64,000 nt of DNA from an uncultured Marinicella sp. (lineage in GTDB: Bacteria > Pseudomonadota > Gammaproteobacteria > Xanthomonadales > Marinicellaceae), in the NCBI GenBank assembly GCA_947502595.1, contig CANNAM010000007.1, positions 62,001 to 126,000 on the forward strand. The letters run 5' to 3'. Within the stretch, counting starts at the first letter, position 1; the number at the start of each line of letters is the position of its first letter. Under the pieces are notes generated by a model. It had not been told where the DNA came from. It worked only from the letters and a program-made list of their open reading frames with translations, and ran no database searches. The position numbers and the translations under genes were made by a program. Below are positions 18,160-26,098 of the stretch, one piece after another.

Positions 18160-18467
18160 TATGGACGGAGTCAGCCCTAATCGATCTTGATGAAATCGCT
18201 GAGTATATTGCACTTGATAAACCCAATGCGGCACATAATCTAGTTCAACAGGTCTTTTCAAAGGTTGAGCATCTAGAGCAATTTCCAAATTCCGTAAAAA
18301 AGCCGTCTGAGCTCTCACGTAACACCCGCTATAGAGAACTCGTAGTTAAACCATGTCGTATTTTTTACCGCGTTCAGGAAGAAAAACTATACATCGTCTA
18401 TGTAATGCGAAGCGAAATGCTTTTGCGTAAATACATGCTGAGTGAGTGCCACCCAATCGGCAGCTAA
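18147..18467 (+). CDS. RelE/ParE-family toxin
   Basis: 106 residues with the family layout: IVWTESALIDLDEIAEYIA at the N-terminus, the helix AAHNLVQQVFSKVEHLEQFP, and the beta-strand motif YRELVVKPCRIFYRV followed by LYIVYVMRSEMLLRKY. ParE members inhibit DNA gyrase and RelE members cleave mRNA on the ribosome; the arginine-rich C-terminal strand alone does not settle which. It is translationally coupled to the antitoxin. Its stop codon lies inside the left core of the second attC-like site. Confidence 0.9.
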   Translation: MAQIVWTESALIDLDEIAEYIALDKPNAAHNLVQQVFSKVEHLEQFPNSVKKPSELSRNTRYRELVVKPCRIFYRVQEEKLYIVYVMRSEMLLRKYMLSECHPIGS

Positions 18468-18544
18468 CAAGGCAATGAAACGGCTAACGGTAAAATTGCC
18501 CCTTATCGCGGCGTATTGTGTTGCCCTTAACTGGAGCGTTAAAT
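18462..18544 (+). other. attC-like recombination site 2
   Basis: The left core AGCTAAC overlaps the toxin stop codon; the right core GTTAAAT matches the GTTRRRY consensus exactly. The internal arms CTAACAAGGCAATG and TTGCCCTTAACTGG pair with one unmatched G, as expected for an extrahelical base. The next gene's ATG (18543) begins inside the right core. Confidence 0.82.
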
Positions 18545-18812
18545 GTTAGAATTGAGACCTAATTGTGAATGTTGTGACAGGGATTTGCCACCAGAATCTA
18601 CAGCGGCACTGATTTGTTCATTTGAATGCACCTTTTGTACAAGTTGCGTTGCGGGTATTTTAAATAATCAATGTCCTAATTGTGGTGGTGATTTTGTAAG
18701 CAGACCAATAAGACCTGTTGCTGCATTAAAAAATTATCCAGCGTCAACTGAACGCGTGCTAAAAGAAAACGGTTGTGTGCCAAACACATGGCATGAACTT
18801 CAAATGGAATAA
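18543..18812 (+). CDS. DUF1272 domain protein, cassette-borne
   Basis: 89 residues. The first ~60 match DUF1272, with a probable zinc site formed by paired cysteines: CECC near residue 8, CSFECTFCTSC at about 25-35 and CPNCGG at about 44-47. The following ASTERVLK region is less conserved. Such proteins are common on gene cassettes and have no established role. The ATG overlaps the right core of the preceding attC-like site, so there is no leader of its own to carry a ribosome binding site beyond that core. Confidence 0.88.
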   Translation: MLELRPNCECCDRDLPPESTAALICSFECTFCTSCVAGILNNQCPNCGGDFVSRPIRPVAALKNYPASTERVLKENGCVPNTWHELQME

Positions 18813-18886
18813 AAGCAGCTGGTTAGGCTCCATTTCGCTTCACATTTCAACAATCTATTTCTTATTCGCTTAACCGGGCGTTAACC
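18808..18886 (+). other. attC-like recombination site 3
   Basis: The right end reads CGCTTAACCGGGCGTTAACC, the usual layout of the inner TTAAC box and outer GTTA core. The left inner box CTGGTTAGGC pairs with the right inner box. The outer left core is poorly conserved, so the left limit is approximate and the site may be decayed. Confidence 0.65.
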
Positions 18887-18917
18887 AAACATAAATGAAA
18901 ACCATGAATCATATTTA

Positions 18918-19331
18918 ATGTATTTAGCCATGGTTGGCTGCTTTCTCAGTTTGGTTGCTCATCTGTGCGGGTACATTGGCATTGGTCGGCCATTTGGAAT
19001 GGATCCCTGGCCATTGCATATTGGGGTGATTGTGGTTTGTATACCTGCTGTATTTGCGGCGCAAAAATTATCCAAAGGTTACCTGCAAGATGAAATGTGG
19101 CACGCTGTTTTGCGGGGCTGTCCTGAATGGATGAAGTCGCTTTTTGTAGTGATTTTTGCTTATGCCTTTATAAGCTTTTTTATGTTTATTCTTGTTACAG
19201 ACAATGCGGCCAATGTTGTCAATGAAGCCAACAAATTGCGTGGTTTTTCTGGGCATTGGCTGGTTTTTTATTATGTATCCTATGCGATACTTTATTCTTA
19301 CCATAAGGTTATGCTGAATGATTCGGGCTAG
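18918..19331 (+). CDS. Small membrane protein next to the cassette array
   Basis: 137 residues with four hydrophobic segments (about residues 3-22, 32-47, 72-93 and 110-130). No family is recognised. It follows the third attC-like site by 31 bases but has no attC-like site of its own. Its stop is only 19 bases from the stop of nadD, which converges. It could be the last cassette with a lost site, or the original chromosomal flank. Confidence 0.65.
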   Translation: MYLAMVGCFLSLVAHLCGYIGIGRPFGMDPWPLHIGVIVVCIPAVFAAQKLSKGYLQDEMWHAVLRGCPEWMKSLFVVIFAYAFISFFMFILVTDNAANVVNEANKLRGFSGHWLVFYYVSYAILYSYHKVMLNDSG

Positions 19332-19350
19332 ACTACGCCCATAAAATACA

Positions 19351-20004
19351 TTAATACAGTCCATGCTGTTTGATGTATTTTATGCTGCTGGCGGATAGGA
19401 ATTCACTCACTGACTGCAGGTCGCAACTTATGGTGGCGCGCAATTGTGTTGAAGAAATATTAATAGATGGCAGGCCTGTTACCACAAAGACATTGGGGTT
19501 GAGGTCCTGCAGTTGGTTGATAAAACTGTCGTTGATATTGTGGCCAGGTCGTTGGTGAATCAATAGACCATGTTCTTTGGTGAGTGATTGCCAGTTGTGC
19601 CACTTTCTGAATTTTGGCCAACGCCCGGCAAAATGATCGGCACTTAAGACAAATAATTTAGGCGCTGCTTCAATGGCTGTTAAAGTGTCGTAGCTGTAAC
19701 TTTTTTTATTGGTTTCCAAGAACAATTGCTGTTCAATATCAGACACATAAACAGGTATGTTGTTTTCAATTCTTATTTGTTCAGCCACCAGTTCACACAT
19801 GTTAAAACGGTGTTTAAACGCGGTACTGGGCTGCGTTTTATCCGCTATTAAGTTGGCTTGGTAAGTTGGTACCAAGAGAAATTTTTGTATGCCAATGTTG
19901 TTGGCCTGAGCAAACTCAAAACTATTCAGAATGACTTGCTCATGGCCCTTGTGTATGGGGTCAGCGGTGAGGCCGAATACAAGTGTGTAGGCTGATTTAT
20001 TCAT
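19351..20004 (-). CDS. nadD: Nicotinate-nucleotide adenylyltransferase
   Basis: Transfers AMP from ATP to nicotinate mononucleotide, giving deamido-NAD, in the cytoplasm. The 217-residue protein has the nucleotidyltransferase nucleotide-binding motif as FGLTADPIHKGHE at residues ~10-22 and the C-terminal ISSTQLR motif near residue 190, both diagnostic. The first motif has LTAD in place of the more usual GTFD; the histidines are kept. Length is normal. nadE and nadC lie upstream on the same strand, so the three NAD genes are grouped, with about 157 bases between nadE and nadD. Confidence 0.9.
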   Translation of the reverse strand: MNKSAYTLVFGLTADPIHKGHEQVILNSFEFAQANNIGIQKFLLVPTYQANLIADKTQPSTAFKHRFNMCELVAEQIRIENNIPVYVSDIEQQLFLETNKKSYSYDTLTAIEAAPKLFVLSADHFAGRWPKFRKWHNWQSLTKEHGLLIHQRPGHNINDSFINQLQDLNPNVFVVTGLPSINISSTQLRATISCDLQSVSEFLSASSIKYIKQHGLY

Positions 20005-20161
20005 GGTTGGCTTTTGTTATGAGATATACATTATAAGTGGAGTCATTGCTGCAATTGTTGTTCTTTCGCAATGACATGATTTTGTCGGGTTTATTCAAGT
20101 GAACCCTGATAATACATACTTTAGACCAACCGTTCTTTTTGTTTGTTAAACTTTTTAACCA

Positions 20162-21811
20162 TCAATGTCGATAACCATTGGTGATTGGCATTCGTCGGTC
20201 TTTGCCAAAGGCCATTTGGGTCACACGGGGGCCAGGTGCGCCTTGTTGGCGTTTGTATTCATTGCGGTCGACCATGTTCAATACTTTGGTTACCAGCTTA
20301 ATGTCTTGATTCAATGACTTGGCGATTTGTGCAGCATCTTTGTGATGGTGGATGTAGGCTTTGAGGATTTCATCCAGTACCGCATACTCTGGCAGTGAAT
20401 CTGAATCTTTTTGATCAGGCCTGAGTTCAGCCGATGGGGGTTTTGCTATGGTGTTCAAGGGAATCACGGGACCTGCTGGGTCCAGCTTGTTGCGGTATTC
20501 ACACAAGGCATAAACCTGCAGTTTAAATAAATCTTTGATGGGGGCAAAACCACCAGCCATATCACCGTACAAAGTGGTGTACCCTACAGCTGTTTCGCTT
20601 TTGTTGCTGGTGGTTAATAAAATGGCGTTGCTGTTGTTGGAATAAGCCATCAATAACAACCCGCGAATTCTGGCTTGGATGTTTTCATCGGTTTGGCCTT
20701 GGAAGTAATCTTCAAACTGTGGCTCAAGTTGTTGATGCAAAGCATCATGGGCGCTGGTGATGGGCAGCAGTTTGCTGTGCATACCTAAAGTGTCTGCCAA
20801 CACTTGTGCATCTTCTACAGAGTGGTCAGATGAATACTTAGAGGGCATCAAAATGCCTGTAACATGGTCAGCACCTAAAGCATCAACTGCTATGGCTGCA
20901 CACAAAGCCGAATCTATACCACCGGATAAACCCAGGACCGCACGGGTGAAGCCACTTTTTTGAAAGTAATCGCGGGTGCAGGTGACCAAAGCTTGGTACA
21001 GTTCAGCATCAGCAGACACGGCTGGTTTTTCGCAAGTGTCCGCAGTGGCGAAATTAAACACAGTAAAAGCGGCACCAAATGAAGGTGACAGGGCAATTAA
21101 CTCACCTGCTGCATCAATTGCACAGCTGCTGCCATCAAAGATCAACTCATCTTGGCCACCAACCAAGTTGCAATACACCAACGGGGTAGCAAAGGATTTA
21201 GCACGCTTTTGTAGCATGGCTATGCGGCTGTTAATTTTGTTTGTGGCATAAGGTGAGGCTGAAATGTTTACCAACAAATCGACATTGTGTGAGGCTTGGT
21301 ACACCACAGGCTCAGCTTCGTACCAGATGTCTTCACAAATACTGATGCCGATACGAATTGTTTGGTTATTGGTTTGAATTTCAGCGATGCCATCGTGCAA
21401 TCCAGCAGTGAAATAGCGTTTTTCATCAAACACCAAGTAATTGGGTAATTTGTGTTTGTCATAAATCATTTTGATTTCACCGTCTTGAATCAAGGCGGCA
21501 GAATTGTGCAGTAATTCAGTTTCGTTGGGGTGGTTTCTGGGAAAGCCAATTACCACGGCCATACCATCACAATGGTCGGTAATTTGTTTAAGTGACTGGT
21601 AACAGTCATCCAAGAACTGTTGTTGAAACAACAAATCTTCAGGTGGGTAGCCACAAATCGCCAATTCAGTAAACACCAGTAAATCGACTGCTTCGTTTTT
21701 GGCTTGTTGAATGGCGTCTAAAATCAGTCTTTGGTTACCGGCCAAGTCGCCCACTTTGACGTTCAGCTGAGACATGGCTATTTTAATGTTGGGTTTTTTC
21801 ATTGTATTCAT
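20162..21811 (-). CDS. nadE: Glutamine-dependent NAD+ synthase
   Basis: Converts deamido-NAD to NAD using ATP and glutamine-derived ammonia. About 549 residues, with an N-terminal nitrilase-type glutaminase domain (~1-255) and a C-terminal synthetase domain. Catalytic elements visible are the Glu in FTELAICGYPPEDLL, the Lys in YDKHKLPNYLVFDEKRYF, the Cys in ISICEDIWY, and the ATP-loop GLSGGIDSALCAA. The length fits the two-domain form, so no separate glutaminase is needed. The start is taken at the ATG at 21811, preceded by a weak GGTGTG; a GTG at 21814 is also possible. The gene lies 15 bases downstream of nadC. Confidence 0.95.
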   Translation of the reverse strand: MNTMKKPNIKIAMSQLNVKVGDLAGNQRLILDAIQQAKNEAVDLLVFTELAICGYPPEDLLFQQQFLDDCYQSLKQITDHCDGMAVVIGFPRNHPNETELLHNSAALIQDGEIKMIYDKHKLPNYLVFDEKRYFTAGLHDGIAEIQTNNQTIRIGISICEDIWYEAEPVVYQASHNVDLLVNISASPYATNKINSRIAMLQKRAKSFATPLVYCNLVGGQDELIFDGSSCAIDAAGELIALSPSFGAAFTVFNFATADTCEKPAVSADAELYQALVTCTRDYFQKSGFTRAVLGLSGGIDSALCAAIAVDALGADHVTGILMPSKYSSDHSVEDAQVLADTLGMHSKLLPITSAHDALHQQLEPQFEDYFQGQTDENIQARIRGLLLMAYSNNSNAILLTTSNKSETAVGYTTLYGDMAGGFAPIKDLFKLQVYALCEYRNKLDPAGPVIPLNTIAKPPSAELRPDQKDSDSLPEYAVLDEILKAYIHHHKDAAQIAKSLNQDIKLVTKVLNMVDRNEYKRQQGAPGPRVTQMAFGKDRRMPITNGYRH

Positions 21812-21826
21812 CACACCATTGATTGT

Positions 21827-22654
21827 TTAAACCACCAACAAACTGTAATCCATGGCTTTCACCGAATGGGTGAGGGCACCGATGGAGACATAATCCACAC
21901 CAGTGAGGGAGATGCCTTCAATGGTTGCCAGCGACACGTTGCCAGAGGCTTCTAAGTCAATTTTATCGGCAGTGATTTTAACTGCTTCAGCCATGGTTTC
22001 ATTGTCCATATTATCCAACATAATTCGATCAACTGGGCAGGTTAAGGCTTCGCGTAATTCATCCAAGTTGGTGACCTCAACCTCAATGGGGCGACGGTGG
22101 TTGTCGTATTCAATCAGCTTATTCACCGCTTGGGTGATGCCACCAGCGGCTTTGATGTGGTTTTCTTTGAGCATGGCCATGTCATACAAGCCATGGCGGT
22201 GGTTTACGCCACCACCAAGGACCACCGCCCATTTGTCTAAAATGCGTAAATTAGGCAGGGTTTTGCGGGTGTCTAAGATCTTACATTTGCCTTGGGCCAA
22301 GCTGACAAACTGATTGGTCAAAGTGGCTATGCCGCTCATTCTTTGCAGTAAATTCAAGGCCACGCGCTCGGCTCCTAACACAGAAAGCACAGGGCCTTTG
22401 ATGCGGGCAATCACATCACGGTCCGCACAGTGGTCGCCGTCATTGAATAACAGCTCAACTTCAACGCTGGAATCAAACAGCAAGAAGGTTTCTTTGAATA
22501 CGGCCAGACCGGCAATGACACCGGCTTGTTTGGCGATTAACTTGGCTGCACAAATTTGTTCGGCTGGAAAGATGGCTTCACTGGTTAAATCACCGGTTTG
22601 GATGTCTTCAAGTAAAGCATTGGCAATGATGGGACGATAATTTATTGGATTCAT
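21827..22654 (-). CDS. nadC: Quinolinate phosphoribosyltransferase (carboxylating)
   Basis: Makes nicotinate mononucleotide from quinolinate and PRPP, releasing CO2. The start at 22654 (MNPINYRPIIANALLEDIQ) matches the family N-terminus; a longer frame upstream is unlikely. Visible motifs are GDLTSEAIF, LLQRMSGIATLT, the substrate-binding DTRKTLPNLRILDKWAV, and the GGGVNHRHGL loop followed by KENHI. The length of 275 residues is normal. It heads the nadC-nadE-nadD group and is divergent from ribD with 82 bases between the starts. Confidence 0.95.
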   Translation of the reverse strand: MNPINYRPIIANALLEDIQTGDLTSEAIFPAEQICAAKLIAKQAGVIAGLAVFKETFLLFDSSVEVELLFNDGDHCADRDVIARIKGPVLSVLGAERVALNLLQRMSGIATLTNQFVSLAQGKCKILDTRKTLPNLRILDKWAVVLGGGVNHRHGLYDMAMLKENHIKAAGGITQAVNKLIEYDNHRRPIEVEVTNLDELREALTCPVDRIMLDNMDNETMAEAVKITADKIDLEASGNVSLATIEGISLTGVDYVSIGALTHSVKAMDYSLLVV

Positions 22655-22736
22655 AATGTATTCAATGGTGTATTGGTTGGTGTGGCTGTTAAAATGCACA
22701 ATTATTTAATCAGCCAACATTATCTTTGACCCATCG

Positions 22737-23912
22737 ATGAAGCACAAGAGCCTAAACAAAAAATTCAAAGAAAATAGTCCACACTATAAATACATGAAAA
22801 AAGCCCTGCGTTTGGCTGCTCATGGTGTATTCACTACTGGTGCCAACCCCCGTGTGGGCTGTGTATTGGTTAAAGATGAACGAATTGTGGCTCAGGCTTA
22901 TCACCAAAGGGTCGGTGAATCACATGCCGAAGCGTTGGCTTTGGCACAAGCAGGCAAGTTGGCCAAAGGTGCCACTGCTTACGTGACTTTGGAGCCTTGC
23001 AGTCATGTGGGTAAAAATCCAGCCTGTGCCGATGCTTTAATCAAAGCTGGAGTGGCTAAAGTGGTGGTGTGTAATGATGACCCCAATCCATTGGTGGCTG
23101 GTCAAGGTTACCAGAAACTTGAACAAGCGGGCATAGCAGTGATTCGTGGGGTGTTATCAGCGCGTGGTCAGGAGTTGAACCAAGGTTTTTTGCACCGCAT
23201 GCAAACGGGTTTACCTTGGATACGCAGTAAATCAGCGCAATCTTTGGATGGCCGAACGGCCATGGCCAGTGGTGAGAGCTATTGGATAACCGGCAAGCCT
23301 GCACGTGCCGATGTGCAGTACTGGCGCGGGCGCAGTGGCGCCATAATTACCGGGGTTGATACGGTGTTACATGATGATTGTCAGCTGAATTTCAGGCCTA
23401 AAGATTTGCGTAAAAAGCACCGCAAACTGGCAGCAGGAACCGAGGTTAACCAACCGCTGAGAGTGGTTGTTGACAGTCAGTTACGCACGCCTCTGACAGC
23501 TAAAATACTGCAGCATCCAGAGCAGGTGTTGATAGTTACGGCGGTCAGCGATGCAGCCAAATTAGCGGTGTATCGAGAATCTGGTATAGAGGTTCAATGC
23601 CTGCGCAGTGCCGAAGGGCGAGTTGATTTGTCACAACTGTGTCGACTGCTTGGTCTGCGTGAGATCAATGAGGTGTTGATTGAAAGTGGTGCCACCTTGA
23701 GTGGTGCTTTTTTAGCCGCAGGTTTAATTGATGAGCTCATCATTTATACGGCGCCGGTGTTGCTGGGTTCGAGCGGCAGACCATTGTTCAAAATAGGTAT
23801 TGAAGAAATGTCTGAGCGACTCCATATTGAGGTCAAATCCAGCAAAGCATTTGGTAAAGATTGGCGCTTGCGGGCGTTGCCCATGCAGGTTCAGAGATTA
23901 ACAAGTAATTGA
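22737..23912 (+). CDS. ribD: Riboflavin deaminase/reductase
   Basis: Carries out the second and third steps of riboflavin synthesis: deamination of the GTP-derived pyrimidine, then reduction of the ribose side chain. 391 residues, with an N-terminal deaminase domain (zinc motif HAEALAL and EPCSHVGKNPACADAL, about residues 62-105). The C-terminal reductase domain starts at RSKSAQSLDGRTAMASGES and has GADT-type binding residues at GAIITGVDTV. A Lys-rich N-terminal extension of about 18 residues precedes the family start, so an internal Met may be the true start. First gene of the rib operon, 7 bases before ribE. Confidence 0.93.
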   Translation: MKHKSLNKKFKENSPHYKYMKKALRLAAHGVFTTGANPRVGCVLVKDERIVAQAYHQRVGESHAEALALAQAGKLAKGATAYVTLEPCSHVGKNPACADALIKAGVAKVVVCNDDPNPLVAGQGYQKLEQAGIAVIRGVLSARGQELNQGFLHRMQTGLPWIRSKSAQSLDGRTAMASGESYWITGKPARADVQYWRGRSGAIITGVDTVLHDDCQLNFRPKDLRKKHRKLAAGTEVNQPLRVVVDSQLRTPLTAKILQHPEQVLIVTAVSDAAKLAVYRESGIEVQCLRSAEGRVDLSQLCRLLGLREINEVLIESGATLSGAFLAAGLIDELIIYTAPVLLGSSGRPLFKIGIEEMSERLHIEVKSSKAFGKDWRLRALPMQVQRLTSN

Positions 23913-23919
23913 AAATAAT

Positions 23920-24531
23920 ATGTTCACAGGCATCATTCAAACCATAGGTCAAGTCACTGATAAACAACAACAATCAGGTGACTTAAAATTCACTGTAAAA
24001 ACCAATTTCAGCCAACCGGAAAAGATACGATTGGGTGATTCTATTGCCATGGACGGGGTTTGTTTGACTGTGACGAACATCAGCCAAGATGCAGTTGATG
24101 TGGATGTCTCTGTTGAAACTGTGAATAAAACCACGGTATCCAGCTGGCAAGTGGGCACTGCATTGAATCTGGAACCTGCCATGACATTGCAAGATCAGCT
24201 GGGTGGTCATTTGGTTTCAGGGCATGTTGATGCCATCGGGCGTTGTGTGGCCCGCGTACCCAGTGCGCGGTCTGCAATATTTGAATTTGAAATTCCAATG
24301 GAGTTAATGAAATTTGTGGTGACCAAAGGTTCTATCACCATCAATGGCGTGAGCCTCACAGTCAACAGCATGACCGAGAACGTGCTGTCAGTCAATTTAG
24401 TCCCACATACCTTACAACATACCAACTTAGGTGGTTTACAAGTCAATGACACAGTGAACATTGAAGTGGACACCATTGCCAGGTATGTTGAAAGGATGTT
24501 ACAACCGCATCTAACCCATTCAATGGCTTAA
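23920..24531 (+). CDS. ribE: Riboflavin synthase alpha subunit
   Basis: Disproportionates two 6,7-dimethyl-8-ribityllumazine molecules to riboflavin and a pyrimidine. 203 residues with the expected two lumazine-binding repeats. The first starts MFTGIIQTIG and contains MDGVCLTV; the second follows GGHLVSGHVD and contains INGVSLTV. The trimer-forming C-terminal helix NIEVDTIARYVERML is present. Its gene lies between ribD and ribB in a tight same-strand cluster, with gaps of 7 and 16 bases. Confidence 0.95.
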   Translation: MFTGIIQTIGQVTDKQQQSGDLKFTVKTNFSQPEKIRLGDSIAMDGVCLTVTNISQDAVDVDVSVETVNKTTVSSWQVGTALNLEPAMTLQDQLGGHLVSGHVDAIGRCVARVPSARSAIFEFEIPMELMKFVVTKGSITINGVSLTVNSMTENVLSVNLVPHTLQHTNLGGLQVNDTVNIEVDTIARYVERMLQPHLTHSMA

Positions 24532-24547
24532 ACTTAAGGAGCGCCTG

Positions 24548-25660
24548 ATGAAAGCAGTAGAACAACAAAAACACTTGGCACTGAATACCACCGAAGAATT
24601 AATTGCCGACATCAAAGACGGCAAAATGGTCATTTTGATGGATGATGAAGACCGTGAGAACGAAGGTGACTTGGTTATTGCTGCCAATGCTGTGACCCCA
24701 GAAGTGGTTAACTTTATGGCCAAACATGCCCGTGGTTTATTGTGTTTAACCTTAATGCCAGAACAATGTAAAAAATTGGATTTGCCGTTGATGGTGGACA
24801 ACAACACCGCTCAATTAGCCACCAATTTCACTGTTTCAATTGATGCCGCCGAGGGCATCACCACTGGGATTTCAGCTTACGACCGTTATAAAACCGTCAT
24901 AGATGCGGTTCAAGTCAATGCCAAACCAAGTGACATTGTGGTGCCAGGACATATATTCCCGCTGATGGCCCAACGTGGTGGGGTGTTGTCTCGAGCTGGG
25001 CACACCGAAGCAGGTTGTGACATTGCATTGTTGGCTGGTCGCTCACCATCTGCTTTGATTGTTGAAATCATGAATGATGATGGCAGCATGGCGCGCCGTG
25101 AAGATTTAATTAAGTTTGCTGCCTTACATGACCTGAAAATTGGCACCATAGCTGATTTGATTGAATACCGCATGATGAATGAAACCACGGTATCGGTTGC
25201 TGATGAATTTACCTATGACACCCAATGGGGTACTTTTCAAGTCAAAAAATACATAGACAGCATCACAGAAACTGAACATTTGGCCTTTTACCTGGGCGAG
25301 CTCAATCCAGAGCAAGCGGTACCCGTGCGGGTACAGTACGGACATTTTTTCCGTGAATTGCGTGGCTTGGACTCGAACGATCATTACTGGACTGCCCAAC
25401 GGGCGATGAAAACCATCGCTGACAATGGCAGTGGTGTGATGGTGGTGTTGAATTCCAATGAATCTGTGCCGATTGAGATTGATGAGATTGGTGCCCGCAA
25501 GAACAAAGAAAATTATGCTTATCAGAATGTTGGTATTGGCTCACAAATACTGAAAAATTTAGGGGTGGGTAAAATGCAGCTGATGAGTCCTGAAATCCGC
25601 TTTCCTGCGTTGTCAGGATTCGGTTTGGAAATCACTGAATTTATATCTTACCAAGGATAA
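24548..25660 (+). CDS. ribB: 3,4-dihydroxy-2-butanone-4-phosphate synthase with degenerate GTP cyclohydrolase II domain
   Basis: The N-terminal ~205 residues are RibB, with the acid-rich loop MDDEDRENEGDLV and RAGHTEAGCDIALLAG visible; it makes the four-carbon precursor from ribulose 5-phosphate. The C-terminal ~160 residues align with GTP cyclohydrolase II but lack the zinc-binding Cys cluster: the place of the GDxxxSxRCDCG motif is taken by YGHFFRELRG. The domain is therefore expected to be inactive in that reaction. This matches the RibB-X arrangement seen in other proteobacteria. A complete stand-alone RibA follows downstream. An AAGGAG ribosome binding site lies 7 bases before the ATG. 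Confidence 0.92.
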   Translation: MKAVEQQKHLALNTTEELIADIKDGKMVILMDDEDRENEGDLVIAANAVTPEVVNFMAKHARGLLCLTLMPEQCKKLDLPLMVDNNTAQLATNFTVSIDAAEGITTGISAYDRYKTVIDAVQVNAKPSDIVVPGHIFPLMAQRGGVLSRAGHTEAGCDIALLAGRSPSALIVEIMNDDGSMARREDLIKFAALHDLKIGTIADLIEYRMMNETTVSVADEFTYDTQWGTFQVKKYIDSITETEHLAFYLGELNPEQAVPVRVQYGHFFRELRGLDSNDHYWTAQRAMKTIADNGSGVMVVLNSNESVPIEIDEIGARKNKENYAYQNVGIGSQILKNLGVGKMQLMSPEIRFPALSGFGLEITEFISYQG

Positions 25661-25663
25661 CTT

Positions 25664-26098
25664 ATGAAAATTGCTATCATTACTGCACCGTTTTATCGCC
25701 ACATCAGCGACGGCTTGTACCAAGGCGCTGTGAATTATTTATTGGGCGAAAACCTCGAATTTGAACGCTTTGATGTGCCTGGTGCTTTGGAAATTCCTTT
25801 GGCTTGCCAGTACGTTGCGCAAACCAATCGTTTTGATGCCATTGTGACTTTAGGTGCAGTGATTCGCGGTGAAACCGCACACTTCGATCATGTCTGTGAG
25901 CAAAGTGCCAGGGGCATCATGAATGTGTCACTGGAAAATAATTTACCGATTGGTAACGGCATCATTACGGTTGAAAATGAAAACCAAGCGTTGGCACGCT
26001 CCAGTGTTGATGAAAGTTTGGGTAAAGAAAACAAAGGCAAAGAAGCGGCGCAAGCAGCTGTGGCTTTGCTGCGAATGCGTCAAGAATTGTTTAAATGA
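25664..26098 (+). CDS. ribH: 6,7-dimethyl-8-ribityllumazine synthase
   Basis: Condenses the RibB product with the ribityl pyrimidine to form lumazine, the direct precursor of riboflavin. 144 residues, with the family motifs VPGALEIPLACQY, VTLGAVIRGETAHFDHVC (catalytic His near residue 75) and the phosphate-binding-like PIGNGIITVENENQALAR. The protein is slightly shorter than many members at the N-terminus. The stop overlaps the ribA start (ATGA), which implies translational coupling. It lies 4 bases after ribB. Confidence 0.95.
   Translation: MKIAIITAPFYRHISDGLYQGAVNYLLGENLEFERFDVPGALEIPLACQYVAQTNRFDAIVTLGAVIRGETAHFDHVCEQSARGIMNVSLENNLPIGNGIITVENENQALARSSVDESLGKENKGKEAAQAAVALLRMRQELFK

Larger units (their letters stand above)
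17416..18886 (+). mobile_element. Integron-type gene-cassette array without visible integrase
   Basis: Three consecutive short gene units on one strand each end in an attC-like folded site (17743-17856, 18462-18544 and about 18808-18886). Each site ends in a GCGTTA core, as in integron attC sites. The genes are a small membrane protein, a toxin-antitoxin pair and a DUF1272 protein, all common cassette cargo. A fourth gene (18918-19331) follows the third site. No tyrosine recombinase is visible within the window, so this fits an integrase-less attC cluster. Insertion lies between the PLP enzyme gene and nadD. The left end is not defined. Confidence 0.72.

Noticed and set aside
22655-22736. Possible FMN riboswitch upstream of ribD
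   Set aside because: Only 82 bases separate the nadC and ribD starts and no RFN-type conserved segments are seen; an FMN riboswitch is longer.
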